From Phenylobacterium sp. (GTDB lineage: Bacteria; Pseudomonadota; Alphaproteobacteria; Caulobacterales; Caulobacteraceae), in the NCBI RefSeq assembly GCF_019636135.1, contig NZ_JAHBYD010000010.1, positions 62,001-126,000 on the forward strand: DNA of 64,000 bases, read 5' to 3'. The notes under the pieces were generated by a model, which saw only the letters and a list, made by a program, of their open reading frames with translations, was not told the DNA's origin and ran no database searches. Positions 48,575 through 60,024 of this stretch are shown here, piece by piece. Each line of letters begins with the position of its first letter. Within the stretch, counting starts at the first letter, position 1. A program made the translations under genes and the position numbers.

Positions 48575-51406
48575 CTACTGTCCCTTGCGCAGCGTCGGGC
48601 TCTCCAGGTCGAGCTCTGCGCTCGGCGCCACCTCCAGCCCCGGCAGCCTGGCCCTCAGGTCGCCCATGAAGGTCTTGGCGTCGCCGGCGACGATGACGCT
48701 GGCCGTCGCCGGGTCGAACGCCTTCCTGGCGAAGGCCTGCACCTGGGCGGCGTCCACCGCCTCGACCTTGCCGGTGTAGAGGCCGAGTTCGTCCAGCGGG
48801 ATGTCGTAGAGGGCGTAGGCGCCGAGGATGCCGGCGAGCCCTTCGGAGGTCGCGACGCTGCGGCCGTAGCCGCCCACCAGCACCGACTTGCGCGCCTTCA
48901 GCTCGTCGGCGGCCGGCGGGGCGGCGGCGAGCTTGCTCATCTCGGCCTTGATCAGGTCCAGCACCTGGCCGGCGGACTCGTTCTTGGTCTGGGCCGCGGC
49001 GCGGACCGAGCCGGTGGTGCGCGCCGTCGAGAGGCGGGCGCTCGCGCCATACGACAGGCCGCGCTTGATGCGGATCTCCTGGTTCAGGCGCGCCGAGTAG
49101 CCGCCGCCCAGGACGTTGGTCGCCACGATGGCCGGGTAATAGTCCGGGTCGGTGCGCGCGATCGTGGGCTTCAGCACGTTGACCGAGGCCTGGCCGGTGC
49201 CGGGGATGTCGATGACGACGGCGCGCGGCTTGCCCTGGGGCGCGATGACGGGGGCGGGCGCGAGCGGCGCCGTGGGCTTCTTCCAGTCGCCGAACGCGGC
49301 CTTGGCCGCGGCGAAGCCCTGCTCGGGACCGATGTCGCCGGTCAGCACCAGGATGGCGTTGTCGGGCCGGAAGGCCGCGGCGTGCAGCCGGGCCAGATCG
49401 GCCGGCTTCAGGCGGGTCAGGCTCTCGGGCGTGCCCTGGATCGCGTGGCCGAAGGGCGTGCCGCCGTACACCACGGGGGCGGCGGCCAGGCCGGCCACCT
49501 CGCCGGGCTGCTGGTAGGCGACGCGCAGGCCGTCGAGCGCCTGCTCGCGCTGGCGGTCCAGCTCCTCGGTCGCGAAGGCCGGGTTGCGCGCGACGTCGGC
49601 CATGATGGCCAGCGCCGGCTTCAGCTTGTCGGTGACGACGTTGAGCGTGACCGACGACGACTCCAGGCCGCCGCCGGAGGAGAGCGAGGCGCCCAGGCTC
49701 TCGGTCTGGCTGGCGATGGCCTGGGCCGAGCGCGTCTTCGTGCCCTCGGTCAGCATGCCGGCCATCATGCTGGCGGCGCCGGCGAGGCCCCGCGGGTCGG
49801 CCCAGGCGCCCGACTTCACGAGCAGGTCGGCGGTGACCAGCGGCAGGTCGGACGAGCGGGCGACGATGACGCGCAGGCCGTTGGCCAGCGTCGTCTCGGC
49901 GGGCTTCGGCAGCACGGGCTGGACCGGCTCGCCGATCGCCGGCGGCGCCTGGCGGTCGGCCTCGGCGGCGAGGGTGAAGACGGGGCCGGCATAGGTGGCG
50001 ACCGTGGCGGGCGGCGCGGGCGCCTTGGCGGCCTCGACGCCCTTGGGCCGCTCGCTCTCGGAGCGGTAGCGGATGGTCATGCGCCGGTCTTCGGCGAGGT
50101 ACGTCCTCGCCACCCGCTGGACATCGGCGGCGGTGACGGCCTGCAGCCTGGCGAGTTCGGTGTTGACCGCGTTCGGGTCGCCGTCGACCCGGAGGGCGTA
50201 GCCGATGGCCGAGGCGCGGCCCTCGATGGTCTCGCGGCCGCGCAGGGCGCCGGCCAGCAGCTCGTTCTTCGCCTCGGACAGCTCCGCGGCGGTGGGCGGC
50301 GCATCGCGCAGGCGCTTCACCTCGGCCAGCAGGGCGGCTTCGCCCTCATCGACCCCGTGACCGCTGGACATGATGGCGCCCACCATGAAGAGGCCGGGGT
50401 CCTGCGGCAGGTCGGCGTTGGAGAAGGCCTCGACCGCGATCTGCTTGTCGTAGACGAGGCTGTTGTAGAGCCGCGACGACTTGCCCGCCGACAGGATGGC
50501 GTCCAGCACCTTCAGGGCCGGCGCGTCCGGGTCCGAGGCCGCGGCGCCCTGGTAGGAAAGCACCACCGCCGGCAGCGGCACGTTCGGCCCGTAGCCGTCG
50601 AACACGCCGGCCCGAGTGCGGCGCGGCTCCTTCACGGTGACCTTGGGCAGCGCGATGTCCGGGTTCTTCAGCCCCGCGAAGTACTTGTCGACCCAGGCGT
50701 CGAGCTGGGCCGGATCGAAGTTGCCGACCACGATCAGAGCGGCGTTGTCGGGCCGGTAGTAGGTCTGGTGGAAGGCGCGGACGTCGTCGATGGTCGCCGC
50801 GTCCAGTTCCTCGATCGAGCCGATGCCGGGGCGCTTGTAGGGGTGGGTCGTGTAGCTCGCCTCCGGCAGGTAGAGCGCCATCAGCCGGCCGTAGGGCGAG
50901 GCGAGCACCCGCTGGCGAAGCTCCTCCTTCACCACGTCGCGCTCGGACTTGAAGACGGCTTCGTCGACCACCAGCCCGGACAGCCGGTCGGCCTCGGCCC
51001 AGAGCAGGCGCTCCAGGTGGTTGGCCGGCACGACTTCGTAGTAGTCGGTGAAGTCGTCGGCGGTGGAGGCGTTGTTCTCGCCGCCGACGTCCTCGGTCAG
51101 CCGGTCGAAGGTCTCGGACGGCATGTTCCGGGTGGCCTTGAACATCAGGTGCTCGAACAGGTGGGCGAAGCCCGAGCGGCCGGCGGGATCGTCCTTCGAG
51201 CCCACGCCGTACCAGACCTGGACCGACACGTTCGGCGTCGTGCGGTCGAGCGAGGCGTAGACCTTCAGGCCGTTGGGCAGGGTCCGGGTCGTGAACCGGA
51301 TCGGCGGGACCTCGGCCGCGGCGGCCGGCGTCGCGAGCGTGGCGGGCGCAAGCGCGGTGGTGGCCAGGAAGACGGCGCCGGCGGCGGCGCGGAACGTGCG
51401 GAACAT
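48575..51406 (-). CDS. fused M16 (pitrilysin-type) zinc metalloprotease
   Basis: A 943-residue exported protein (signal peptide ending AAAA) made of two tandem M16 units. The N-terminal unit has the inverted zinc motif GFAHLFEHLMF (HxxEH), and the distal Glu lies in the ERDVVKEELRQR segment. The second half (from about residue 500, TTLANGLRVIVARSSDLPLV) has the same fold but lacks HxxEH, the usual arrangement of an active and an inactive half. It probably degrades peptides in the periplasm. Confidence 0.93.
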   Translation of the reverse strand: MFRTFRAAAGAVFLATTALAPATLATPAAAAEVPPIRFTTRTLPNGLKVYASLDRTTPNVSVQVWYGVGSKDDPAGRSGFAHLFEHLMFKATRNMPSETFDRLTEDVGGENNASTADDFTDYYEVVPANHLERLLWAEADRLSGLVVDEAVFKSERDVVKEELRQRVLASPYGRLMALYLPEASYTTHPYKRPGIGSIEELDAATIDDVRAFHQTYYRPDNAALIVVGNFDPAQLDAWVDKYFAGLKNPDIALPKVTVKEPRRTRAGVFDGYGPNVPLPAVVLSYQGAAASDPDAPALKVLDAILSAGKSSRLYNSLVYDKQIAVEAFSNADLPQDPGLFMVGAIMSSGHGVDEGEAALLAEVKRLRDAPPTAAELSEAKNELLAGALRGRETIEGRASAIGYALRVDGDPNAVNTELARLQAVTAADVQRVARTYLAEDRRMTIRYRSESERPKGVEAAKAPAPPATVATYAGPVFTLAAEADRQAPPAIGEPVQPVLPKPAETTLANGLRVIVARSSDLPLVTADLLVKSGAWADPRGLAGAASMMAGMLTEGTKTRSAQAIASQTESLGASLSSGGGLESSSVTLNVVTDKLKPALAIMADVARNPAFATEELDRQREQALDGLRVAYQQPGEVAGLAAAPVVYGGTPFGHAIQGTPESLTRLKPADLARLHAAAFRPDNAILVLTGDIGPEQGFAAAKAAFGDWKKPTAPLAPAPVIAPQGKPRAVVIDIPGTGQASVNVLKPTIARTDPDYYPAIVATNVLGGGYSARLNQEIRIKRGLSYGASARLSTARTTGSVRAAAQTKNESAGQVLDLIKAEMSKLAAAPPAADELKARKSVLVGGYGRSVATSEGLAGILGAYALYDIPLDELGLYTGKVEAVDAAQVQAFARKAFDPATASVIVAGDAKTFMGDLRARLPGLEVAPSAELDLESPTLRKGQ

Positions 51407-51684
51407 GGAAGATCCCGGTGAGGGCGAAGGCAGGGGAGTCCCTTAGCACCAACCGGGATCGCGCGAGATTACGAGGTTTTCATGTCGCCCCTCCTCTCTT
51501 GGGACTGCGAGGAGGGGGCCATGACGAGGGCCTGGGAGAAGGCGCCTCAGGGGAGGAAGGACCGGCCGCCCGTCCGGGGAGTCGCGGGCGGCGGGTCCGG
51601 CGGGCGGCGGCGCTGTGGGAGCGGGCCGCCGCCCGATCGCCCGCTCCGAGGGGAGGGAGGAGCGGGAGAACCTGTGTGCGCCCG
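51407..51684. other. intergenic region between M16 and GST genes
   Basis: No gene supported. It holds a 9-bp inverted repeat (CCCCTCCTC with GAGGAGGGG, 51488-51517) and several GC-rich potential hairpins. The M16 promoter should lie at the left end. Confidence 0.6.
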
Positions 51685-52350
51685 TCAGGCCGCCTTGGCC
51701 GGGGTCCGCACGAAGCCGACGAACGTCCCGAAGGCCGCATAGGTGGGCGCGAAGCCGGAGCGCGCCTTCATGCGGGCGATCCAGGCGGCGACGTTCGGGT
51801 AGGGCGCGAAGTCGAAGCCGACCAGGTCGCCCAGCAGGCAGAACGACAGGCCCATGTAGTCGGCGAGGCTGACCTGGTCGCCGCAGACGAAGGGCCTGCC
51901 GCCCAGCATCTGCTCGTCCAGCAATCGCAACCAGCGGGGCGAGTGCTCGGCGCCGTAGGCCAGCATGGCCGCGGCCATCTCGGGCGAGAGGCCGTGCGGC
52001 ACGCCTATGACGGGGTAGCAGCCGAAGAGGCAGAAGACCTCGTGGAAGCGGGTGTTGAACCAGGAGATCGCCTCGTCGACCTTCACCTGGGCCTTCAGCC
52101 CCTCGGGGTAGGCGGTCGCGTGGGCGCGGATCGCCAGGTACTTCAGGATCGCGGCGCATTCGCCGAGCTTCAGGTCGCCGTCGACCAGGAAGGGCACGAT
52201 CCCGTTCGGGTTGATCGCGAGGTATTCCGGCGCGAGATGCTCGCCGGCCAGCAGGTCGACCTTCACGATCTCCACGTCCAGGCCCTGCTCGGCGATGAAC
52301 ATCAGCACCGGGCGTGACGTGGTCGAGATCGGGTCGCAGTACAGTTTCAT
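51685..52350 (-). CDS. glutathione S-transferase family protein
   Basis: A 221-residue GST. The thioredoxin-like N-terminal domain reads MKLYCDPISTTSRPVLMF and has the cis-Pro site NPNGIVPFLVDGDLKLGEC. An all-helical domain follows (GGRPFVCGDQVSLADYMGLSF). It most resembles theta-like bacterial GSTs; the substrate is unknown. It is divergent from a LysR regulator gene, with 139 bp between them, so the regulator may control it. Confidence 0.88.
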   Translation of the reverse strand: MKLYCDPISTTSRPVLMFIAEQGLDVEIVKVDLLAGEHLAPEYLAINPNGIVPFLVDGDLKLGECAAILKYLAIRAHATAYPEGLKAQVKVDEAISWFNTRFHEVFCLFGCYPVIGVPHGLSPEMAAAMLAYGAEHSPRWLRLLDEQMLGGRPFVCGDQVSLADYMGLSFCLLGDLVGFDFAPYPNVAAWIARMKARSGFAPTYAAFGTFVGFVRTPAKAA

Positions 52351-52453
52351 GGGACACACACCTTCTTCGTTGCGCAGGCCTCGTTGGAGCTGGGCCATGT
52401 CGCGGGGGACGCAGCAGATACGGTTGCGCGAAGGTGAAGGTGATCAGCGCTCT

Positions 52454-52470
52454 TGCAGGTTGGGTCTGCA
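52454..52470. promoter_or_regulatory. candidate LysR-type operator
   Basis: TGCAG-N7-CTGCA is a perfect interrupted palindrome in the GST-lysR intergenic space, 20 nt before the lysR start. LysR proteins commonly bind such T-N11-A type dyads near their own gene. Position and symmetry only. Confidence 0.4.
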
Positions 52471-52489
52471 CAACCGCAGAATGGGGCCC

Positions 52490-53449
52490 ATGTTCGACTG
52501 GAATGACCTCAAGGCGTTCCTCGCGGTGGCCCGCGGCGGCTCCACGCTCGCGGCCTCGAAGGCGCTCGGGGTGAACCAGACCACGGTCGCCCGGCGCATC
52601 GAGAGCCTGGAGAACGACCTGGGCTTCAAGCTGTTCGAGCGCGGCCAGACGGGCAGCCGCCTGACCGAGTACGGCCAGGCCCTGATCGGCGAGGCCGAAC
52701 TGGTCGAGCGCGCCGCCATCCGCTTCGCCAACCAGGCGGCGGGCCAGTTGCGCGGCGTGTCGGGGGCGCTGCGGCTCACCACGAACGAGCTGGTGGCCAA
52801 CACCATGGTGATCCCGGCGCTCGGCGCGTTCCGCAAGGCGCATCCCGACGTGCAGGTGGACCTGGTGATCACCGACCGCCAGATGGACCTGGAGAACGGC
52901 GAGGCCGACCTCGCCATCCGCACCAGCAAGTCGCTGGCGGTGTCGGACCTGGTGGCGCGCAAGATCTGCGACCACCAGATGGCGCTCTACTGCAGCAGGG
53001 AGTACGCCGCGCGCGCCGGGACGCCGGCCTCGCCCGACGACCTCTGCAACCACGACCTGATCGACGTGACGCCCGAGATGGGCGAGATTCCGGGCGCGAC
53101 CTGGATGATGCGCCATTCCGGCGGCAAGGCCCCGATCACCCGCTCCAACAGCATGGGCAGCCTGGTCCACGCGGTGAAGGCGGGCCTGGGCATCGGCGCT
53201 CTGCCCGTCACGATCGGCGACACCGACCACGCCCTGCTGCGCTGCTCCGACGACATCGAGGAGGCCCGCGCCACCTCGTGGATCGTGACGCGCCGCGAGC
53301 TGAAGGACACGCCGCGGGTGCGCGCCTTCATCGACTTCATGGTCCCGTTCCTCCAGCAGCAGATCCGCGCGGTGGAGGAACGCGGCCGCGCCCGCATCGC
53401 GGCGGACGCGGCCACCGTGGTCCCGTTCCCCACGAAGAACGCGAGCTAA
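52490..53449 (+). CDS. LysR-family transcriptional regulator
   Basis: A 319-residue LysR protein. The winged helix-turn-helix is at the N-terminus (NDLKAFLAVARGGSTLAAS, LGVNQTTVARRIESLENDLG). The periplasmic-binding-like effector domain follows (GALRLTTNELVAN, VQVDLVITDRQMDLENGEADLAIR). An ATG 9 nt upstream is an alternative start. The divergent GST gene is the likely target; the inducer is unknown. Confidence 0.9.
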   Translation: MFDWNDLKAFLAVARGGSTLAASKALGVNQTTVARRIESLENDLGFKLFERGQTGSRLTEYGQALIGEAELVERAAIRFANQAAGQLRGVSGALRLTTNELVANTMVIPALGAFRKAHPDVQVDLVITDRQMDLENGEADLAIRTSKSLAVSDLVARKICDHQMALYCSREYAARAGTPASPDDLCNHDLIDVTPEMGEIPGATWMMRHSGGKAPITRSNSMGSLVHAVKAGLGIGALPVTIGDTDHALLRCSDDIEEARATSWIVTRRELKDTPRVRAFIDFMVPFLQQQIRAVEERGRARIAADAATVVPFPTKNAS

Positions 53450-53500
53450 CTCCTCCTCCGCCCCTCTTCGGCCTGCAGCGCGCGGGGAGAGAGGCGGTTG

Positions 53501-53923
53501 TCAGCCCACGCTCAGCGCCACCGGCGTGTCGGTGCGGGTGAGGTGCGAGTAGGGGCACACGACATGGGCCTTCTCGGCCAGGTCCTGCGCCCTGGCCTTG
53601 TCGAGGCCGGGGATCACGACGTTGATCGCCAGCGTCAGCTCGAAGCCGCCGCCGTCGGCGCGCGGGCCGATGCCGACGTCGGCCGTGACCGTGGTGTCCG
53701 CCGGGATCGCGACCTTCTCGCGGCCCGCCACATACTTCAGCGCGCCCAGGAAGCAGGCGGCGTAGCCGGCGGCGAACAACTGCTCGGGATTCGTGCCGGC
53801 TCCGCCCGCGCCGCCCAGTTCCTTCACGGTGTCGAGCGCGACGTCGAGCTTGCCGTCGGATGACCTGGCGGAGCCGGTACGGCCGCCGGTGGCGGCGGCC
53901 TGGGCGGTGTAGAGAACGGGCAT
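53501..53923 (-). CDS. ohr: organic hydroperoxide resistance protein Ohr
   Basis: A 140-residue OsmC/Ohr thiol peroxidase. The two active cysteines are in AAGYAACFLGALKY and KAHVVCPYSHLTR, and the N-terminus MPVLYTAQAAATGGRTG is typical of Ohr rather than OsmC. It reduces organic hydroperoxides with lipoyl partners. It is divergent from the ohrR gene and shares its palindromic operators. Confidence 0.95.
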   Translation of the reverse strand: MPVLYTAQAAATGGRTGSARSSDGKLDVALDTVKELGGAGGAGTNPEQLFAAGYAACFLGALKYVAGREKVAIPADTTVTADVGIGPRADGGGFELTLAINVVIPGLDKARAQDLAEKAHVVCPYSHLTRTDTPVALSVG

Positions 53924-53946
53924 GTGCGGTCTCCAATGGGAGATAT

Positions 53947-53969
53947 GCGATAATAATTATCGCGATAAT
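53947..53969. promoter_or_regulatory. OhrR operator at ohr promoter
   Basis: Two overlapping palindromes: GCGATAATAATTATCGC and ATTATCGCGATAAT. Both are strikingly AT-rich in this genome and lie 24 nt upstream of the ohr start. The core TATCGCGATA recurs 53 bp away, beside ohrR. Confidence 0.75.
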
Positions 53970-54010
53970 TTGTTCCTACGCACCCAGCCGATCCTTGTCA
54001 AGACATCTTT

Positions 54011-54020
54011 TATCGCGATA
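54011..54020. promoter_or_regulatory. second OhrR operator near ohrR start
   Basis: The palindrome TATCGCGATA is identical to the core of the operator at the ohr promoter and lies 9 nt before the ohrR ATG. It would allow autoregulation and, with the first site, DNA bridging. Confidence 0.65.
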
Positions 54021-54029
54021 CATAAATGC

Positions 54030-54461
54030 ATGCCCCAGCTCCCTCTCGACCGTCAGCTCTGCTTCTCGATCTACGGCGCCGACCTGGCGATCAACCGGGC
54101 CTACAAGCCGATCCTCGATCGCCTGGGCCTGACCTATCCGCAGTACCTCGTGCTGCACGCGCTCTGGGAAGCGGACGGCCTGACCATCTCGGCCATCGCC
54201 GAGCGCCTGGCGCTGGAGCCCAGCACCATCACGCCCCTGGTGAAGCGCCTGGAGGCCGCCGGCTTCCTCGGCCGCCGGCGTAACCCCGCGGACGAGCGGC
54301 AGGTGCAGGTCACTCTCACCGACAAGGGCCGCGCGATGCGCGAGGAGAGCGCCTGCCTGGGCGAGGCCCTGCTGGCGAAGGCCGGCATGGACCTGGAGGA
54401 ACTGGGCGCCCTCAACCGCCAGGTCCAACGGCTTCGGGACGCGCTGAGCGGCGCGTCCTAG
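54030..54461 (+). CDS. ohrR: OhrR, MarR-family organic peroxide sensor
   Basis: A 143-residue MarR-fold repressor. The sensing cysteine C11 lies in RQLCFSIYGADLAINRAYK, and a second Cys (EESACLGEAL) suggests the two-Cys type. The recognition helix and wing are LALEPSTITPLVKRLEAAG and RRRNPADERQVQVTLT. Oxidation by organic peroxides should release it from the operators and induce ohr. Its stop overlaps the convergent Rsm22-like gene. Confidence 0.94.
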   Translation: MPQLPLDRQLCFSIYGADLAINRAYKPILDRLGLTYPQYLVLHALWEADGLTISAIAERLALEPSTITPLVKRLEAAGFLGRRRNPADERQVQVTLTDKGRAMREESACLGEALLAKAGMDLEELGALNRQVQRLRDALSGAS

Positions 54462-55416
54462 AGCGCGTCGCCCCAGTCCAGGCGCCGCGCCCTGGCGTGG
54501 GCCAGCTTGTCGCGGCGGGGGACGTGGCGGCCTTCGAGGGCGGCGGCCTCGGTGCAGAGCTTGAGGTCGATGCCGGGCTTGCCGACGCGGGGGCGGGCCA
54601 GCACGCGGGCGGTGCGGGGCTCGGCGGCGACGTGCGGGCGGGCGGCCAGCAGGTAGGCGAACTTCTCGTCCTCGAAGGGGGCGTCGGCGCCCTTGGCGAG
54701 GCGGTGGTCGCGGGAGCGCGGCAGGCGGACCGCGAAGTGGCACCAGTCGGCCGCGGTCAGCGGGCAGGCGGCGTGGTGCGGGCACGGCGCGAGGACCTGC
54801 GCGCCGGCGCCGATCAGGACATCTCGGGCCGCCAGCAGGCGCGCGGAACCGGCCGGCGTGCCGGGTTCGACGAGGGCGAGGAGGCCGTCCGTCGCCGCCC
54901 AGAGGTCGGCGACGAGCCTGGCCTGCCGGTCGGGCGCGATCTCGGCCAGCGCGTAGCTGGCCAGCACGAGGTCGGCGTGCGGGAAGCCGCCGCCGGCGAG
55001 GTCGCCGCGGGTGGGCGTCGCCTCCAGGCTGCCGGCGGCGAGGCGGGCGGCGAGCGCCAGGAACGGCGGGCTGGCGTCGAACCAGGCGATCCGCGCCAGC
55101 GACGGCCAGGCCTCCCGCGCCGCCCAACTGCCGCCGCCGGGTCCGGAGCCCGCGTCGAGCAGGGTCGCGGGCGTGAAGCCGGGCGCCGTCCGCCGCGCCT
55201 CGGCGAAGACCCTGGCGGTCGCCGCATAGGTGGCGGGCAGGCGGGCCAGGGCATAGGCGAGCGCGTCGTCCTCGCCCCTGATGGCGACGGCGGAGGTGCG
55301 GCCCGCGCGGTACGCGGCGGTGGTCGCGGCGGTGCGCGCCGCAAGGTTCGCGCGGCGGCGGCCCTCGAGCTCGCGGTCGATGGCGGCCTTCAGCCCGGGC
55401 GGAAGCTCCGGCCCCA

Positions 55417-55417
<1 letters not shown>
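54458..55417 (-). CDS. Rsm22-family (METTL17-like) ribosomal small-subunit protein
   Basis: A 319-residue methyltransferase-fold protein. The SAM-like loop LLDAGSGPGGGSWAA is near residue 95, and the segments LASYALAEI and VEPGTPAGSARLLAARD follow. The cysteine/histidine cluster APCPHHAACPL...DWCHF and the EDEKFAYLLAARP stretch are hallmarks of the Rsm22/METTL17 family. The eukaryotic members help assemble the mitochondrial small subunit and can bind an Fe-S cluster. It starts at an ATG overlapping the acs stop (ATGA), so it is translated from the acs message. Confidence 0.85.
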
Positions 55418-57750
<2,333 letters not shown>

Positions 57751-57864
57751 GCTGTCACCTCCGCAGGAACGCAGGAGACCGGAGTATCCAAAGTGACGTG
57801 GGGCGCGCAACCGCGACGCCAAGGACTCTTGAAGCGACTCGAGAGGCCGCAGAGGCTCCGGCGG

Positions 57865-58350
57865 ATGATTCGCAAGCTTGCCGTCGTCGCCAGCGCGCTC
57901 GCCCTCACCGGCTGCGGGGCCGCCCCGCAGGGCGCCGCCGAGAGCGCGAGCCGTCTGCTGGCCGCCGCGCTGAAGGGCGACCGGGTCGCCTTCGAGGCCG
58001 AGATCGACCGCGCCGCCGTGCGCGACGACGTGCGCCGCCAGATCGCCGACGTGGCGCGGGGTTCGCTGCTGGACGTCGAGGGCGGGCCGTCCGAATTCGC
58101 GCTGGACCGCATGATCAGCCCCGCCGCCATCCGCGTGGTCCACGCGGGCACGGGCGAGACCCTGACCGCCGCGCCGACGCCGGCCCAGGTGGCGAAGCTG
58201 ATGCGCGAGGTCGACGACAGGCGGGCCTGCGTGCGCGGCCGGAAGGGCGACTGCCTGCTCACCTTCGCCAAGGAAAAACGCGACTGGCGCCTCGTCGGCA
58301 TGAAGGCGATGAACGTCGAGGTCGAGGTGGCGAGCGCTTCCCTCCCTTGA
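57865..58350 (+). CDS. DUF2939-type lipoprotein
   Basis: A 161-residue lipoprotein with signal and lipobox ALTGC. The remainder ([51 protein letters not shown]) matches DUF2939 proteins as I know them; function is not established. It is divergent from acs with 114 bp between. The last residues A-S-L-P and the TGA are encoded by a long palindrome whose loop contains the stop. Confidence 0.75.
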   Translation: MIRKLAVVASALALTGCGAAPQGAAESASRLLAAALKGDRVAFEAEIDRAAVRDDVRRQIADVARGSLLDVEGGPSEFALDRMISPAAIRVVHAGTGETLTAAPTPAQVAKLMREVDDRRACVRGRKGDCLLTFAKEKRDWRLVGMKAMNVEVEVASASLP

Positions 58351-58369
58351 TAGGGAGGGAACGGCGCTC
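58332..58369 (+). repeat. stop-codon palindrome at DUF2939 gene end
   Basis: GAGCGC-TTCCCTCCC pairs with GGGAGGGAA-(CG)-GCGCTC: 15 bp with a 2-nt bulge around the loop TTGATA. The loop contains the TGA. The core repeats that at 48.1 kb, and both proteins end S-L-P. Confidence 0.7.
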
Positions 58370-58384
58370 AGGAAGGATCTCCCC

Positions 58385-59134
58385 ATGCTGCTTCACCTGT
58401 CCACCTGGGCCGAGGTCGAGGGGTTCCTCGCGCGGTCGAGGACCGTGGTCATCCCGATCGGGTCGAACGAGCAGCACGGTCCCACGGGCCTCCTGGGCAC
58501 CGACTGGCTCTGCCCCGAGATCATCGCCCACGAGGCGGAGAAGGGCGGCGACATCATCGTGGCGCCGACGTTCAACATCGGCATGGCGCAGCACCACCTG
58601 GACTTCCCGGGCACCATCGCGCTGCGCCCCTCGACCTTCATGCTGGCGATCGGCGACTGGTGCCGCAGCCTCGCCCACGCCGGCTTCGAGAAGCTCTACT
58701 TCCTGAACGGCCACGGCGGGAACGTCGCCACCATCGAGGCGGCCTTCTCCGAACTCTACGCCGAGGCGAGCTATGCCGGCCGCAACCGCGGCTTCGCCTG
58801 CAAGCTCAGGAACTGGTGGGACCTTAGGGGCGTCACCGCGCTCGCCAACCGCCAGTTCCCGGTGGGCCACGGAAGCCATGCGACGCCGTCCGAGATCGCG
58901 GTCACCCAGTGGGGCTATCCGGGCAGCATCAAGAGCGCCAACTACGCGCCGCAGATCGCCCCCACAGGCCCGATCCGCGAGGCCCGGGACTTCCGCGCCC
59001 GCTACGCCGACGGCCGCATGGGGAGCGACCCGGGCCTCGCCACGCCCGAGAAGGGCGGCGAGCTGGTGAAACTGGCCGCCGCCTCGCTGCTGGAGGACGT
59101 CGCGGCGTTCGGCGCCGAGCGCGCACCGGCCTAA
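58385..59134 (+). CDS. creatininase-family amidohydrolase
   Basis: A 249-residue metal-dependent hydrolase. Family metal-site motifs are [12 protein letters not shown], the Asp in [17 protein letters not shown], and FLNGHGGN. The fold also includes the GAP-type mycofactocin and riboflavin-pathway hydrolases, so creatinine need not be the substrate. It lies 34 nt after the DUF2939 lipoprotein gene. Confidence 0.88.
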   Translation: MLLHLSTWAEVEGFLARSRTVVIPIGSNEQHGPTGLLGTDWLCPEIIAHEAEKGGDIIVAPTFNIGMAQHHLDFPGTIALRPSTFMLAIGDWCRSLAHAGFEKLYFLNGHGGNVATIEAAFSELYAEASYAGRNRGFACKLRNWWDLRGVTALANRQFPVGHGSHATPSEIAVTQWGYPGSIKSANYAPQIAPTGPIREARDFRARYADGRMGSDPGLATPEKGGELVKLAAASLLEDVAAFGAERAPA

Positions 59135-59330
59135 CGCGGTTCGGCCATAGCGGGCGAAAAAGCGCGCCATGAAGGGAAAAGCCGCCCTTTCGCTAATCCT
59201 ATGCGCGAGTTCGGACTCCTGAGACGCGAACAGCCTTCGCCTTAGGGTGTCGCAGGGTTAACGCGCCTCTCGACTGCGAGCCGCGGCGTCGCCGCGCTCG
59301 CCGAGCGCCAGTAAGCACCCAAGCGTACGG

Positions 59331-59364
59331 AAGGGCGTCGTTCCTGTGTGGAACGGCGCCCTTT
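59331..59364. terminator. hairpin between creatininase and Rieske genes
   Basis: AAGGGCGTCGTTCC pairs with GGAACGGCGCCCTT (14 bp, one mismatch) around TGTGT in the space between two convergent genes. T-runs are poor, so efficient intrinsic termination is uncertain. The rest of the 253-bp gap shows no gene or tRNA. Confidence 0.5.
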
Positions 59365-59387
59365 CGCTTGTCCGGCGGTCTTGCCGG

Positions 59388-59753
59388 TCAGGCGGTGAAG
59401 ACCTCGCCGTCGCGCACGTCCACGGGCCAGGGCCGCAGATGCTCGCCTTCGCAGGGGCCCGCGACGCAGCGGCCGTCGAGCGAGAACAGCGCGCCGTGGC
59501 CGGCGCACAGGATGTGGCGCCCGTCGCGGGTCAGGTAGCGGTCGTCCATCGGCGCCAGGGGCCAGCCGGCGTGCGGGCAACTGTCGACGAACCCCCGGGC
59601 CGCCGCGCCCGCGCGCAGCACGAAGCCGGCGAACAGCTTGTCGCCCGCGCGGAACCGGAACGACTTGCCGCCGGGGTCGGCGATCTCGCCGAGCGCGCAG
59701 AGGCGCACGCCGGCGGCCGGCCGCGCCGGGTTGTCGCCGTCAGGGTTGGCCAA
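59388..59753 (-). CDS. small Rieske [2Fe-2S] protein
   Basis: A protein of up to 121 residues consisting mainly of one Rieske domain. Cluster ligands are SCPHAGWPL (Cys, His) and ILCAGHGALFS (Cys, His), giving the CxH...CxxH pattern. It may act as a ferredoxin for an oxygenase not present here. The start is uncertain: the frame opens at TTG, overlapping the end of the YciI-like gene by 14 nt, and a GTG 15 codons later is possible. Confidence 0.82.
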   Translation of the reverse strand: MANPDGDNPARPAAGVRLCALGEIADPGGKSFRFRAGDKLFAGFVLRAGAAARGFVDSCPHAGWPLAPMDDRYLTRDGRHILCAGHGALFSLDGRCVAGPCEGEHLRPWPVDVRDGEVFTA

Positions 59754-60024
59754 GGGTGATGCGGATGGGCCGGATCTCGACGCGCTCGAAGAGGCCCGCG
59801 AGGCTGTAGGGATCGGCGGCGGTGAACGCTTCGACCGCGGCGCGGTCGGCCACGTCGAGGATCAGCAGCGAGCCGGCCATGTCGCCCGCGTCGTCCGTCA
59901 TCGGCCCGCCCAGCTTCACCACCTCGGCCTTGCTGCGGACATAGGCGAGGTGCGCCTCGCGGTTGGCCATGCGCAGGTCGAGCGAGTTCGGCTTGTCGAC
60001 GCAGTAGAGCACGAAGGTCGGCAT
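59740..60024 (-). CDS. YciI-like protein
   Basis: A 94-residue ferredoxin-like alpha/beta-barrel protein of the YciI family (FVLYCVDKPNSLDLR, REAHLAYVRSK, GSLLILDVADRAAVEAFTAADPY). Conserved His and Asp residues form the presumed active site, and the activity is unknown in general. Its stop codon directly precedes the Rieske coding region, and it ends where gpsA's transcript continues; all four genes from tsaD to the Rieske gene touch or overlap. Confidence 0.88.
   Translation of the reverse strand: MPTFVLYCVDKPNSLDLRMANREAHLAYVRSKAEVVKLGGPMTDDAGDMAGSLLILDVADRAAVEAFTAADPYSLAGLFERVEIRPIRITLGQP

Noticed and set aside
51482..51742. Small plus-strand reading frame beginning MSPLLSWDCEEG
   Set aside because: It spans an inverted repeat and the 3' end of the GST gene, with no recognisable domain or ribosome binding site.
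59135..59387. Possible tRNA or small RNA gene
   Set aside because: The only strong fold is a single 14-bp hairpin; no cloverleaf or T-loop GTTCRA pattern is present.
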